Assembly: GCA_025459265.1 (NCBI GenBank)
Contig: JALOQX010000110.1
Location: 1-34,765 of the forward strand
Reading direction: 5' to 3'
DNA length: 34,765 nucleotides
Source of the DNA: Pirellulaceae bacterium
Lineage (GTDB): Bacteria; Planctomycetota; Planctomycetia; Pirellulales; Pirellulaceae
In this document: positions 9,498 to 18,348 of the stretch, piece by piece
Layout: each line of letters starts with the position of its first letter
Numbering within the stretch: position 1 is the stretch's first letter
Notes under the pieces: model-generated
Told to the model about the DNA's origin: nothing
Database searches by the model: none
The model's input: the letters and a program-made list of their open reading frames with translations, nothing else
Translations under genes and position numbers: made by a program

Positions 9498-9968
9498 ATG
9501 CCCACCCTGTATTGTGGCAGCACCGCCGGGCCCCACGACGGTCGCTTTGCCATCGTCGCGTCGCGCTATCATCAGACGATCACTGACCGGCTGCTCCAGG
9601 GAGCGCTCGACACCTGGCGTGCGCACGGCGTGCCGGACGATGCGGTCGATGTGGCCCGCGTGCCGGGCGCCTGGGAGATCCCGCTGGTCGCGCAACGGCT
9701 CGCGCGGGCCGGCGTGTATCGTGCCATCGTGTGCCTGGGGGCCGTCGTGCGGGGCGAGACAACCCACGACCAGTACATCAATCGTCAGGTCAGCGACGCG
9801 CTGGGCGCGATTGCCCGCGAGTTCAGTCTCCCCGTGCTCTTCGGCGTGCTGACCTGCCAGACGATGGAACAGGCGCTCCACCGGGCTGGGGGAAACGTGG
9901 GAAACAAAGGCAGCGAATGCGCCCTGGCAGCGCTGGAAATGGCCAGCCTGATGCGCTCACTGCCCTGA
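9498..9968 (+). CDS. ribH: 6,7-dimethyl-8-ribityllumazine synthase
   Basis: 156 residues from the ATG at 9498, which has AAGGA (9486-9490) at good spacing; in-frame ATGs at 9444 and 9483 would add poorly conserved residues. The enzyme condenses 5-amino-6-ribitylamino-uracil with dihydroxybutanone phosphate in riboflavin synthesis. Family segments seen: [44 protein letters not shown] (H90 is the general acid/base; the family usually reads RGATPHF or RGETxHF), and [14 protein letters not shown] near the C terminus. Length is standard. It sits between rho and nusB, and the ribH-nusB pairing is widespread in bacteria. Confidence 0.95.
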   Translation: MPTLYCGSTAGPHDGRFAIVASRYHQTITDRLLQGALDTWRAHGVPDDAVDVARVPGAWEIPLVAQRLARAGVYRAIVCLGAVVRGETTHDQYINRQVSDALGAIAREFSLPVLFGVLTCQTMEQALHRAGGNVGNKGSECALAALEMASLMRSLP

Positions 9969-9995
9969 GTACCTGTCCGATGCAGGCGAACTGAC

Positions 9996-10418
9996 ATGTG
10001 GCGCAGAAGTCGAGCGCGGGAAGTGGCTTTGCAGGTCCTCTTCCAAGAGGATCTCAACCCCGATCACAGCCTGGCGGCGGCGGACCGGTTCATCCGCCGC
10101 CGGCTGCACCACGATCCGGCGCTGGTGGACTTCGCGACGGGACTGATCGCGGGCGTCCGGCGCCACCGCCCGGAACTCGACGCATTGCTGGCCGCGCGGG
10201 CCGCACACTGGAGCCTGCGCCGGATGGCTGCGACCGATCGCAACGTGCTGCGACTGGGGGCCTACGAAATCCTGCACACCGATACGCCGGGCCGCGTGGC
10301 CATCAACGAAGCCGTCGAACTGGCGCGACGGTTCGGCACACGCCAGTCCGGCCAGTTCGTCAACGGACTGCTGGACCACCTGGTCAGCGCCGCCCCGCGC
10401 GAGACAACCAGCGAGTGA
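9996..10418 (+). CDS. nusB: Transcription antitermination factor NusB
   Basis: 140 residues, the normal length. NusB with NusE (S10) binds boxA RNA for antitermination, mainly on rRNA operons. Characteristic parts: the Arg-rich N terminus RRSRAREVALQVLFQED, then LAARAAHWSLRRMAATDRNVLRLGAYEIL in the middle and VAINEAVELARRFGTRQSGQFVNGLLD near the C terminus. The start ATG at 9996 is 27 bases after ribH; only a weak AGG (9984-9986) precedes it, consistent with translation coupled to ribH. Confidence 0.95.
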   Translation: MWRRSRAREVALQVLFQEDLNPDHSLAAADRFIRRRLHHDPALVDFATGLIAGVRRHRPELDALLAARAAHWSLRRMAATDRNVLRLGAYEILHTDTPGRVAINEAVELARRFGTRQSGQFVNGLLDHLVSAAPRETTSE

Positions 10419-10485
10419 GCGGAGGCCGGAGGCCGGAGGCCGGAGGACGGAGGGCGGAGGCCGGAGGCCGGAGGACGGAGGGCGA
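10419..10485. repeat. GGAGGCC/GGAGGAC tandem repeat
   Basis: Immediately after the nusB stop there are about nine copies of GGAGG followed by CC, AC or GC, the same type of G-rich array as at 1-118. It is followed by the palindrome and CGAACAT repeats that fill the rest of the nusB-ftsY spacer. Confidence 0.8.
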
Positions 10486-10511
10486 GGCGTTGCCGGGAGG
10501 GCGAGGCTCCT

Positions 10512-10566
10512 GCCGAGCCGGCTCGGCGTCGAACATCGAACATCGAACATCGAACATTGAACACTG
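10512..10566. repeat. 16-bp perfect palindrome followed by CGAACAT tandem repeat
   Basis: GCCGAGCCGGCTCGGC at 10512-10527 is a perfect palindrome. From 10530 the heptamer CGAACAT is repeated about four times, then decays into TGAACAC up to about 10566. I recall similar repeats from other planctomycete and verrucomicrobial genomes, unverified here. They lie 70 bases before the ftsY start and may be transcribed within the nusB-ftsY messenger. Confidence 0.75.
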
Positions 10567-10635
10567 AGCTTCTGCGGCCGCGACCTGCACGGCACGGCAC
10601 ACATCGGTTTCATTTCCCTGCGATCACGACGACTT

Positions 10636-11643
10636 ATGGCACTATTCGAGCGATTCAAGAAAACGGCCGTTTCCAGCGCCGCCGCCGATCAGCCCGCGGC
10701 GACGCCCGAGGACGCAGCTGCGGAGCGCACTGGCTGGCTGACGCGCCTCCGGCAGGGGCTCAAGAAGACGTCCGACCTGCTGCGGACGGACATCCGCGAC
10801 CTGTTCAAGACCGAAGGGCGGCTGGTCGACGAGACGTTTCTCACCGAGCTCTATGCGGTGCTGGTCAAGACCGACATGGGGACCGGGCCCGCCGGGGAGA
10901 TCCGCGACCGCGTGGCGCGAGACTTTCGCGGACGCGTCGTGCAGATGGACGAGGTGCTGGCGGCGGTGCAGGATTCTCTCCGCACGCTCTTGACCCAGGA
11001 CGAGGCGCCGCTGGCGCGGGCGACCGCAGGGCCCACAGTGATCCTGGTCGTGGGTGTCAACGGGTCCGGCAAGACGACGTCGATCGCCAAGTTGGCCCAC
11101 ATGTTTCTCGCCCAGGGCCAGCGCGTCGTGCTTGGAGCCGGCGACACGTTTCGCGCGGCGGCCGTTGAACAACTGACCATCTGGGCGCAGCGGATCGGCG
11201 CGGAGATCGTCACGGGAGCGTCGGGGAGCGATCCGGCCAGCGTGGCGCATCGCACCGTGGCCCGTGCGCTGGAGACGGGCGCGGACGTGTGTGTCATCGA
11301 CACCGCGGGCAGACTGCAGACCCAGGTCAACCTGATGCAGCAGCTGGACAAAATTCGCCGCGTCGTGGGCAAACTGATCCCGGATGGGCCGCACGAAGTG
11401 CTGTTGGTGCTCGACGCCACCGCCGGTCAGAACGGGATCAGTCAGGCACGCGGCTTTTCGGACGCTGCCGGCTGCACCGGCATTGTGCTGGCCAAGCTCG
11501 ACGGGACCGCGAAAGGGGGCGTCGTGATCCCGATCCTCCAGCAGTTCCGCCTGCCGGTGAAGTTCGTGGGACTGGGCGAACAGCCGGACGATCTGGCTCC
11601 GTTTGATGCCGAGAGCTTCGTCCGCGGTATGTTTGCGCGCTGA
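10636..11643 (+). CDS. ftsY: Signal recognition particle receptor FtsY
   Basis: 335 residues. FtsY is the SRP-family GTPase that docks ribosome-nascent chain-SRP complexes at the inner membrane. It has a short acidic/variable A domain (to about 40), the N domain helices (about 41-125) and the NG GTPase: P-loop GVNGSGKT (K146), GDTFRAAAVEQ (169-179), DTAGR (222-226), LDATAGQN and AKLDGTAKGG (286-295). The short A domain is like that of many non-enteric bacteria. No clear Shine-Dalgarno precedes the ATG at 10636. It is probably the last gene of the polA-ftsY run; a large inverted repeat lies 40 bases beyond the stop. Confidence 0.96.
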   Translation: MALFERFKKTAVSSAAADQPAATPEDAAAERTGWLTRLRQGLKKTSDLLRTDIRDLFKTEGRLVDETFLTELYAVLVKTDMGTGPAGEIRDRVARDFRGRVVQMDEVLAAVQDSLRTLLTQDEAPLARATAGPTVILVVGVNGSGKTTSIAKLAHMFLAQGQRVVLGAGDTFRAAAVEQLTIWAQRIGAEIVTGASGSDPASVAHRTVARALETGADVCVIDTAGRLQTQVNLMQQLDKIRRVVGKLIPDGPHEVLLVLDATAGQNGISQARGFSDAAGCTGIVLAKLDGTAKGGVVIPILQQFRLPVKFVGLGEQPDDLAPFDAESFVRGMFAR

Positions 11644-11682
11644 ACTCCCGGCCGCCACCGTGTCCTGGGCAACGCGTGCTGA

Positions 11683-11890
11683 GCCGAGGGCCGAAGGCCC
11701 GGCACAGCCTCTGCCGGGGCCGACAGGCCAATGGTCGAGTGCTCGGTGAGAACTCCTCCAGGCCCGAAGGGCCGACACAGACCTGATTGTGTCGGCCCTT
11801 CGGGCCTGCGCGTCGTGGATTGGCCTGCGCACCGGTGGCTTGCGCCACCGGCAGAGGTTGTACCGGGCCTTCGGCCCTGAGGAGTTTTCT
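11683..11890. repeat. About 200-bp inverted duplication with perfect central 21-bp stem
   Basis: Two diverged inverted copies lie head to head. Paired segments are 11687-11702 with 11863-11878 (16 of 16), 11705-11717 with 11848-11860 (12 of 13), 11724-11732 with 11819-11827 (9 of 9), and a central 11759-11779 with 11788-11808 (21 of 21, 8-base loop). The right copy carries an extra hairpin CCGGTGGC-TTGC-GCCACCGG (11832-11851) absent from the left copy. It is a candidate terminator or a REP-like/MITE-like element after ftsY. No open reading frame or obvious terminal direct repeat was seen. Confidence 0.85.
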
Positions 11891-12136
11891 GGAGAGAAGA
11901 CGCTTCACAGCAGTCCCCGCGGCTATCACCCGCAGCGCAAGCGGTCGCGACACCCCGCGCAGCTTGCCTAGCCACTGCCACCCGAACCCCGTCGGATCCT
12001 CTTAAGCTGTGGTGTCCGCCATCCGAAGCTACTGGATATACGTCACTGTGCAACCACGCTGCTGCGCGCAAGGCGTGTCGCGGACCAGCCGAAGCGGGTG
12101 GCATCGGACGTTGGGAACCCGAACAGGAGGGGGTAT
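11891..12136. other. Intergenic space before the first porin
   Basis: With the inverted duplication this completes the 493-base gap between ftsY and the porin. I see no further repeat and no gene. The last bases hold AGGAGGGGG (12125-12133), a strong ribosome site for the ATG at 12137. No convincing -35/-10 pair was found. Confidence 0.4.
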
Positions 12137-13452
12137 ATGGCACGGATAAGCCTGGTCGCCGGCACGTTGTTGGTCGTGCTGGGGATAGCACTGGTTGCGA
12201 CCGCGCAAGACGAATACTCGGACCGCTCCAACGTCTACTCGCCGGAGTACAACGACGCCTTCGGTTTTGAAGCGTCGTCGCTCTTGGCCGAGCTGGCCGA
12301 GGACATTGCCGGGGCATCACCTGCCAGCCGCATGGGACCGACACCCGTCTCGCAAGTCGGGATCCTCATGAACTGGCTCGAGCCGTATGCGTTCTTCACG
12401 GACTACGGCATCCGGACGTTCGGCTGGGTCGAGGGAGGCCACACGTTTGCCTCGACCGGCGGCGGGCTCCTGTCTGTGCAGCCGCGGCAGAACCGGTTCG
12501 GCGATGAGTTTCTCGTGAACCAGATTGGTCTGGTCGTCCAGAAACCCCTCTCGCAGGATGATTTCGATCTGGGGTTCAACGTCCGCTACTTCGCCGGGGC
12601 CGATGCGGCCCTGGGCCAGCCGCTGGGCGGGATCGATGATCCGCCGAGCAATGACCGCTTCAGCCAGGATTTCCGCGACCTCTTTGTGTCGGCCCACCTG
12701 CCTATGTTTACCGAACTGGGCATGGACGTGAAGCTGGGCCGCATGAATACGATCATCGGATACAACGGCTTCCTCGCGCCGTACCGGCCGTTTTACTCCA
12801 GCGACTATCAGTTCTTCTACTCACAAGACGGTGCCTTCACCGGGTTCCTGACGAACCTGCACGTGACCGAGCAGCTGGAGATCTGGAACGGCATGACGTT
12901 TGGTGCCAACACGTTCTTCACCTCACCAAGCGCAGCACCGACTCGATCTGCTACATCGGCCAGGTGAACTACTGGGTGACGATGGAGAAGCGCACCCGGT
13001 TGACCGCGTCGGTCCACTGCGGTGAGAACGCCATCTTCGCGGCCCCGCGGCTGGGCGGCGACTTCGATACGATTGTGGAACTGCGCCTGCTGCACAACTG
13101 GACGGACCGCTTCACGCAAGTCGTCCAATCGAACATGGGTTGGGCGGCCAACACGCCCGTGGGTACGGGATCGTGGTACGGCATCTACACGATCGGCATC
13201 CTGCACCTGAACTGCTGCTGGGACACGCTGGTGCGCGGCGAGTGGTTCCGGGACGTCGAGGGGACGCGGACCGGTTTCGACGCGAGCTATGCCGGGGTCA
13301 CGCTGGGCCTGAACTGGCACCCCAACGACTGGTTTGAGTTCCGGCCGGAGATTCGCGGCGACTTCGCCGATCAACCCGCGTTCGGCAACGGGGGTGTCGG
13401 GGAGACCAACAACCAGTTGACCGGCGCTTTGAGCGGGTTGATCAAGTTCTGA
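12137..13452 (+). pseudogene. Outer-membrane beta-barrel porin (BBP2/OmpL-like), interrupted by frameshift
   Basis: The ATG at 12137 has a strong AGGAGGGGG and opens a signal peptide (MARISLVAGTLLVVLGIALV, cleavage near ATAQ). The barrel is readable in one frame to about 12922, then that frame stops at 12967. Homologous sequence continues in a second frame from about 12925 (residues TKRSTDSICYIGQVNYWV) to the stop at 13452. Loss of one base at about 12923-12925 restores a single protein of about 438 residues. Motifs shared with the two other porins in this window include the IIGYN..LAP..FYS region, GEWFRD, and a final RPEIR strand. It may be a true pseudogene, a phase-variable gene or a sequencing error; both halves keep normal codon use. 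Confidence 0.8.
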
Positions 13453-13460
13453 CCCGCGGC

Positions 13461-14393
13461 TCAGTCGCCCGGCGAGAACCAGTGGTTGGGCGCCAGCTCG
13501 CCCGACGCGATGAACCACGGACGTGCGGCGGCCTCGCCGCACGTCCAGGAGGCGGCGAGCGAGAGCGCCGTGCTGACCAGCTCGCTGGTCACCTCCGTCG
13601 GGTGTCCACACCACCGCAGGCACGTCACGCCGGTGTCGAGCGGCAGCACGGCACGCCGCACGGTGGTCCGGGCGGCGGGCAGGTCGGGTGGGACGGGACC
13701 GGCCACGAGCAAGCTGCCGGCGGCGAGGTGACCGCCGAAATACCACTGTGCTTCGGCCGGCCGCCACGGTCCGTGCCAGCTGAATCGCTCACGATACAGC
13801 AGCGCTTCGCCCCTTCGCACCGCGAAGTCCTGCACGATCTGATCAAAGGCAAACCGTTCCGACAGCGCGCCGCGGTCGTAACGGCCGGCCAGCCAGATGT
13901 CTCCCCACAGGAGTCGTGCGGTGGACGCGAGTTCGGCACGACCGCGCTGGAAATACCGGCAACCCTGGAACGGAATCGTCGGACCGGGGAGCACGACCAG
14001 GCAGGCGTCGTCCTCCACGCGGACCGTCCATTGCTGCGTGGCGAAGCCGTGCGACGCGGGGTGCACGCGCGTGGCCGACTGGCCCGTCACCAGGGCGCGG
14101 GTGCCGGCGCGGGCGACGACGTCGATCAGATGCGCATCGCCGTCCATCAGCCCGGCCGTCAAGTTGATGAAGTACAACAGTGCGGCCGGTTCGGTGTCGA
14201 ACTGAAAGGGGGGCATCACGCTCAGCGGGATCTGCTGGTAGCAGTAGCCCAGCCGCGTCGCGGTGCCGTCGCGGTAGAGTTCGAGCGCTGCGCCCCCGAT
14301 GCGGCTGGCGGGATCGTTCGTTCCTTCGCGCCCGGCGAATTCGGGCGGCGTCAGGATTTCGTCACGCGCGATGCGTACTGTTCGCGGACCCAC
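13461..14393 (-). CDS. ureD: Urease accessory protein UreD
   Basis: 310 residues from a GTG at 14393 (preceded by GGGGGAAG), but the start is uncertain because it overlaps ureG; a start nearer 14354 is possible. UreD binds apo-urease and, with UreF and UreG, directs nickel insertion. Diagnostic stretches are [52 protein letters not shown] and [10 protein letters not shown]. This resembles a divergent UreD group rather than the classical GGxxxGD form: the central glycine-rich motif reads TAGLMDGD. It is last in the urease operon and converges on the broken porin gene with 8 bases between stops. Confidence 0.85.
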   Translation of the reverse strand: MGPRTVRIARDEILTPPEFAGREGTNDPASRIGGAALELYRDGTATRLGYCYQQIPLSVMPPFQFDTEPAALLYFINLTAGLMDGDAHLIDVVARAGTRALVTGQSATRVHPASHGFATQQWTVRVEDDACLVVLPGPTIPFQGCRYFQRGRAELASTARLLWGDIWLAGRYDRGALSERFAFDQIVQDFAVRRGEALLYRERFSWHGPWRPAEAQWYFGGHLAAGSLLVAGPVPPDLPAARTTVRRAVLPLDTGVTCLRWCGHPTEVTSELVSTALSLAASWTCGEAAARPWFIASGELAPNHWFSPGD

Positions 14394-15088
14394 TCGATCA
14401 CTTCCCCCACGCCGTCCTGTTGCCGCAGACTGATCATCAGGAACGGGCGTTCCCCCCGCATCCGCGTGCTGTCGCGCCGCATGACTTCCAGATCGGCTCC
14501 CACGTGCGGGGCCAGGTCGATTTTGTTGATGACCAGCAAGTCGCTGTTGCATATGCCCGGTCCTCCCTTGCGTGGGATCTTGTCTCCCTCGGCGACGTCA
14601 ATCACGAAGATGAACCGGTCGGCCAGTTCCCGCGAGAAGACGGCGGTCAGATTGTCTCCCCCCGATTCGACGATGACCATCTGCAGGTCGGCGAACTGCC
14701 GCTGCAGGTTGGCCACGGCACTCAGGTTCGCGCTCGCGTCGTCGCGGATGGCCGTGTGAGGGCACCCGCCGGTCTGCACGCCCACGATCCGCTCGAGCGG
14801 CAGCACCTGCCGGCGGGAAAGGAATTCCGCGTCCTCGTGCGTGTAGATGTCGTTGGTGATGACGGCCAGGTTGATCTCCGGCCAGAGCGCGCGGCAGAGG
14901 GCTTCCAGCAGGGCCGTCTTGCCGGAGCCGACGGGGCCGGCGACCCCGAGCGTGAACACGCTGCGTTTCGAACCGGCATAGCGCGCCGGACCGGGTGTGC
15001 CGACGTAATCGTGCGTATGATCATGCCCGGCCGGGTCGCGATGAAACGCGATGCGGGCGGCGGACCGCTGCCGTCGCGGCTGCGGCAC
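14351..15088 (-). CDS. ureG: Urease accessory GTPase UreG
   Basis: About 245 residues if started at the GTG at 15088; TTG at 15106 or an ATG at 15157 inside ureF are alternatives, and no candidate has a clear ribosome site. UreG hydrolyses GTP to drive nickel delivery to urease. Seen: P-loop GPVGSGKT (51-58), [16 protein letters not shown] with the metal-binding Cys-Pro-His, [10 protein letters not shown], and NKIDLAP for guanine specificity. The N terminus before the P-loop carries several histidines ([13 protein letters not shown]), a possible nickel-binding tail. This matters because no ureE is present in the cluster. It overlaps ureD and probably ureF, suggesting coupled translation. Confidence 0.93.
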   Translation of the reverse strand: MPQPRRQRSAARIAFHRDPAGHDHTHDYVGTPGPARYAGSKRSVFTLGVAGPVGSGKTALLEALCRALWPEINLAVITNDIYTHEDAEFLSRRQVLPLERIVGVQTGGCPHTAIRDDASANLSAVANLQRQFADLQMVIVESGGDNLTAVFSRELADRFIFVIDVAEGDKIPRKGGPGICNSDLLVINKIDLAPHVGADLEVMRRDSTRMRGERPFLMISLRQQDGVGEVIEWVREQYASRVTKS

Positions 15089-15113
15089 CGGAGCGAACGG
15101 CTGCAAACCGGGC

Positions 15114-15785
15114 TCAAGAGCGGAACATGCGTGCGTACAACTGCGTCTGCGCATCACACAACACCTCGTAAAAAGGACATCCCGCGCCGGCTGTTTCCGG
15201 TTCGCGGTCTAACAGTTGGGGTACGAGCGAGTCGATTTCCGTGTGGACGTAGGCCAGGATCTGCTGGCCATGCGTGTGGCCGACCGGAATGGCCCGCACG
15301 CCGGCCGCGATCATGCCGAGCGCCGCCTGGTGCAGGTATGCGGTGAGCACGTCCTCCGGTGGCGCGTCGGCCACGGCGCCCAGGAACCCGAAGGCCACGG
15401 CATGGTGCCAGCCGTGCGGTTCCTCCAGCTCAAACTCGCGCGTGGCCTGGGACGACCAGGCCCACGTGGCGCCGAGCGACAACAACTGGTCACCCATTTC
15501 GCGACTGGCCCGCCGGGTGGACGGGGCGACCAGCGACGCTTCGGCCCACTGGTTGAGCCGGGCCAGCTGCGGCCGGTCACCGGCCTGCGCGGCGCGGCAG
15601 GCCGCGCCGACCAGGACGCCTTCCAGGGGGCCCAGCGCATACCGCAGCCACTGGCGGGTCCACTCCTCCAGCGACGGTGGATCGTGGACCCGCGTTTCCG
15701 CGATGGCCGCCTCGAGCCCCCAGGAGTGCGTGTAGCCGCTGATCGGCAGCGCCGAGTCGGCCAGTTGCAACAGGCGGATGTTCAT
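15114..15785 (-). CDS. ureF: Urease accessory protein UreF
   Basis: 223 residues, the normal length. UreF is the all-helical partner that bridges UreD and UreG in the urease maturation complex. The N terminus [24 protein letters not shown] is the family signature, followed by helices around residues 45-100 and a conserved [22 protein letters not shown] near 175-195. The ATG at 15785 lies 2 bases after the ureC stop, so the two are surely cotranscribed. Confidence 0.93.
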   Translation of the reverse strand: MNIRLLQLADSALPISGYTHSWGLEAAIAETRVHDPPSLEEWTRQWLRYALGPLEGVLVGAACRAAQAGDRPQLARLNQWAEASLVAPSTRRASREMGDQLLSLGATWAWSSQATREFELEEPHGWHHAVAFGFLGAVADAPPEDVLTAYLHQAALGMIAAGVRAIPVGHTHGQQILAYVHTEIDSLVPQLLDREPETAGAGCPFYEVLCDAQTQLYARMFRS

Positions 15786-15787
15786 GC

Positions 15788-17509
15788 TCAGAACAGGAAG
15801 TACCGCTGGGTCATCGGCAATTCCTTGAGCGGTTCGCTCCCGACCTTCTCGCCGTCGACCAGCACCTGGTAGGTGTCGGCGTCGACCTTGATCTCGGGGG
15901 TGGCTTCGTTCCGCTTCATGTCCTTCTTGCCGATCGTGCGGCAGCCTTCCACGGCCACGACCTCGCGCTGGAGTCCGTACTTCTCGGCGATCCCCGCTTC
16001 CACGGCGGCCTGGGAGACGAACGTCAGGCACGACTTGGACAAGGCTCGTCCGTAGGCGGCGAACTGGGGCCGCATGTACACGGGCTGAGGGGTCGCGATA
16101 CTGGCGTTGGCATCGCCCATCTGTGCGTTGACGATCAGTCCGCCCTTGATGACGAGGAACGGTTTCACGCCGAAATAGGCCGGTTCGTAGATCACCAGGT
16201 CGGCCAGCTTGCCCGCCTCGATGCTCCCCACATGCTGGGCAATCCCATGCGCGACGGCCGGGTTGATGGTGTACTTGGCCACGTACCGCATCACACGCTG
16301 GTTGTCGTTGCGTGCGCTGTCGCCGGGTGCCGGACCAAACTGGACCTTCATCTTGTGGGCGGTCTGCCAGGTCCGCACGATGGCTTCGCCGATGCGTCCC
16401 ATGGCCTGCGAGTCGGAGCTCATGATGCTGATGATGCCGCGATCGTGGAACACGTCCTCGGCGCCGATCGTCTCCGCCCGAATCCGGCTTTCGGCAAACG
16501 CCACGTCCTCGGGAATATTCCGCGAAAGGTGGTGGCAGACCATCAGCATGTCCAGGTGCTCGTCGATCGTGTTGACCGTGTACGGCCGCGTCGGGTTCGT
16601 GCTGGCGGGCAGGACATTCGGCTCGCCGGCGATCTTGATGATGTCGGGGGCGTGGCCGCCACCGGCGCCTTCGGTGTGGAAGCTGTGGATGACGCGACCA
16701 TTGATCGCCCGGATGGTATCGTCGATGAACCCGCACTCGTTGAGCGTGTCGGTGTGAATGGCGACCTGGATGTCGTAGTCATCCGCCACTGACAGGCTCG
16801 TGTCGATCACTGACAGCGTGGTACCCCAGTCCTCGTGCAGCTTGAGTCCGCACGCGCCGGCCTTGATCATCTCGATCAGCGGTTGCGGCAGACTGCTGTT
16901 GCCCTTGCCCAGCACGCCGACGTTGATCGGCAGTCCTTCGAAGGCCTGCAGCATCCGCATGATATTCCAGGGGCCGGGCGTGCAGGTGGTCGCCCACGTG
17001 CCGGTGGCCGAGCCGGTGCCGCCGCCGATAAGCGTCGTGACGCCGCTGGCCAGCGCCACGTCGATCTGCTGCGGGCAGATGAAGTGGATGTGGGTGTCAA
17101 TGCCGCCGGCGGTGACGATCTTGCCTTCGCCGGCAATCACCTCCGTGCTCGGCCCGATCACGATGCGCGGATCGATCCCGCACTGCGTCAACGGGTTCCC
17201 GGACTTGCCAATGGCGATGATCCGGCCGTCCTTGATCCCGATGTCGCCTTTGACGATGCCCCAGTAGTCGATGATGATGGCGTTAGTGATGACCAGGTCG
17301 CAATGGGGCGGGCTCATCGGCTCCTGCAGGGCGCATTGGTCCTGCCCGTCGCGGATCGACTTGCCCCCACCGAAGATCGACTCTTCCCCGTACGTGCCGT
17401 AGTGCTCCTGGATTTCAATGATCAGTTCGCTGTCGGCCAACCGGATGCGGTCGCCGACCGTCGGTCCATATTTCTTGGCGTATGCCGCACGTGAAATCTT
17501 GACGCTCAT
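15788..17509 (-). CDS. ureC: Urease subunit alpha (catalytic)
   Basis: 573 residues, full length. It hydrolyses urea to ammonia and carbamate at a two-nickel centre in the cytoplasm. Every active-site residue is present with a constant offset of six from the Klebsiella numbering: H140 and H142 (DTHIH), the carbamylated lysine K223 (GLKLHEDWG), H252 (IHTDTLNE), H278 (HTEGAGGGH), the flap C325-H326 (MVCHHL) and D366 (SSDSQAMGR). The start ATG at 17509 has AGGGAA upstream. It lies 51 bases from ureB and 2 bases from ureF. Confidence 0.98.
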   Translation of the reverse strand: MSVKISRAAYAKKYGPTVGDRIRLADSELIIEIQEHYGTYGEESIFGGGKSIRDGQDQCALQEPMSPPHCDLVITNAIIIDYWGIVKGDIGIKDGRIIAIGKSGNPLTQCGIDPRIVIGPSTEVIAGEGKIVTAGGIDTHIHFICPQQIDVALASGVTTLIGGGTGSATGTWATTCTPGPWNIMRMLQAFEGLPINVGVLGKGNSSLPQPLIEMIKAGACGLKLHEDWGTTLSVIDTSLSVADDYDIQVAIHTDTLNECGFIDDTIRAINGRVIHSFHTEGAGGGHAPDIIKIAGEPNVLPASTNPTRPYTVNTIDEHLDMLMVCHHLSRNIPEDVAFAESRIRAETIGAEDVFHDRGIISIMSSDSQAMGRIGEAIVRTWQTAHKMKVQFGPAPGDSARNDNQRVMRYVAKYTINPAVAHGIAQHVGSIEAGKLADLVIYEPAYFGVKPFLVIKGGLIVNAQMGDANASIATPQPVYMRPQFAAYGRALSKSCLTFVSQAAVEAGIAEKYGLQREVVAVEGCRTIGKKDMKRNEATPEIKVDADTYQVLVDGEKVGSEPLKELPMTQRYFLF

Positions 17510-17560
17510 GATTCCCTACTCCCAGACCGGAGACTCTGTTACTCGAGGCGACGCGCACCG

Positions 17561-17938
17561 TCACGCGGAGGGCTTATGCCCGTAACCCTGTTCGATCATT
17601 CGCTGCATGCTGGATTCGCGCGTGAAATGGTCGTCGAGCCGACCGCTGACCAACGCGTTGAACCCGTACACCGTCCGTCGGCCGCCGTAGGGGACCAGAC
17701 GCACCTCCTTCGTGTCTCCGGGCTCGAAACGCACCGACGTGCCGCTGGGCAGATCCAGCCGCATGCCGTACGCCTGCGCGCGGTCGAAGACGAGCGCCTT
17801 ATTGACTTCGAAGAAGTGGTAGTGGGCACCAATCTGGACGGGGCGGTCCCCCGTGTTGTTGACTTTCAGAGTTACGACTTTCTGACCGGCGTTGAGTTCG
17901 ATGTCCGGTCCGTCGAGCAGATATTCGCCAGGAACCAT
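17561..17938 (-). CDS. ureB: Urease subunit beta
   Basis: 125 residues, with the conserved core [61 protein letters not shown] and [13 protein letters not shown]. The beta subunit packs on UreC in the (ABC)3 assembly. A short C-terminal extension ([15 protein letters not shown]) follows the usual end near [11 protein letters not shown] at 17938, with GCGAGG about 9 bases upstream; ureA and ureC flank it at about 50 bases on each side. Confidence 0.96.
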   Translation of the reverse strand: MVPGEYLLDGPDIELNAGQKVVTLKVNNTGDRPVQIGAHYHFFEVNKALVFDRAQAYGMRLDLPSGTSVRFEPGDTKEVRLVPYGGRRTVYGFNALVSGRLDDHFTRESSMQRMIEQGYGHKPSA

Positions 17939-17987
17939 AGTGCTGCCTCGCTCAATTGGTGGATAAGAGAAGTCAACGGCGCGACGA

Positions 17988-18290
17988 TCACCGGATCGGT
18001 TCGTGCACGGTGACCAGCTTGCTGCCGTCCGGGAACGTGGGTTCGACCTGGATCATGGAGATCATCTCCGCGACGCCGTCCATCACGTCGCCCTTCTTGA
18101 GAATCTCCCGACCCGCACTCATGATTTCCGCCACGGTCTTGCCGTCACGCGCCATCTCCATCAGTTCGGCCGTGATCAGCGCGGTGGCCTCCGGGACGTT
18201 CAGTTTGACGCCCCGCTTCTTCCGTTCGCGCGCCACTTGCGCCGCCACAAAAATCAGCAGCTTGTCGCGTTCTTGGGGTGAAAGTTGCAT
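17988..18290 (-). CDS. ureA: Urease subunit gamma
   Basis: 100 residues, exactly the usual gamma-subunit size. Family sequence is visible throughout: [63 protein letters not shown] ending (here [20 protein letters not shown]). ATG at 18290 with AGGGAGAA at 7 bases. Separate UreA and UreB rule out the fused Helicobacter arrangement. Confidence 0.97.
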   Translation of the reverse strand: MQLSPQERDKLLIFVAAQVARERKKRGVKLNVPEATALITAELMEMARDGKTVAEIMSAGREILKKGDVMDGVAEMISMIQVEPTFPDGSKLVTVHEPIR

Positions 18291-18348
18291 CAGCGATTCT
18301 CCCTGGACTGTGTCTCAGAACTGCACACGCATCGGTTCCATCAACAGG

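Noticed and set aside
10530..10566. CRISPR array
   Set aside because: Units are only 7 bases, with no spacers and no cas genes.
11759..11808. Simple intrinsic terminator for ftsY
   Set aside because: The 21-bp stem has no following T-run and is part of a larger inverted duplication, so a plain terminator call was not made.
12098..12136. Upstream start for the first porin (GTG or ATG at 12098)
   Set aside because: The ATG at 12137 has a strong ribosome site and begins a proper signal peptide; the longer form would bury it.
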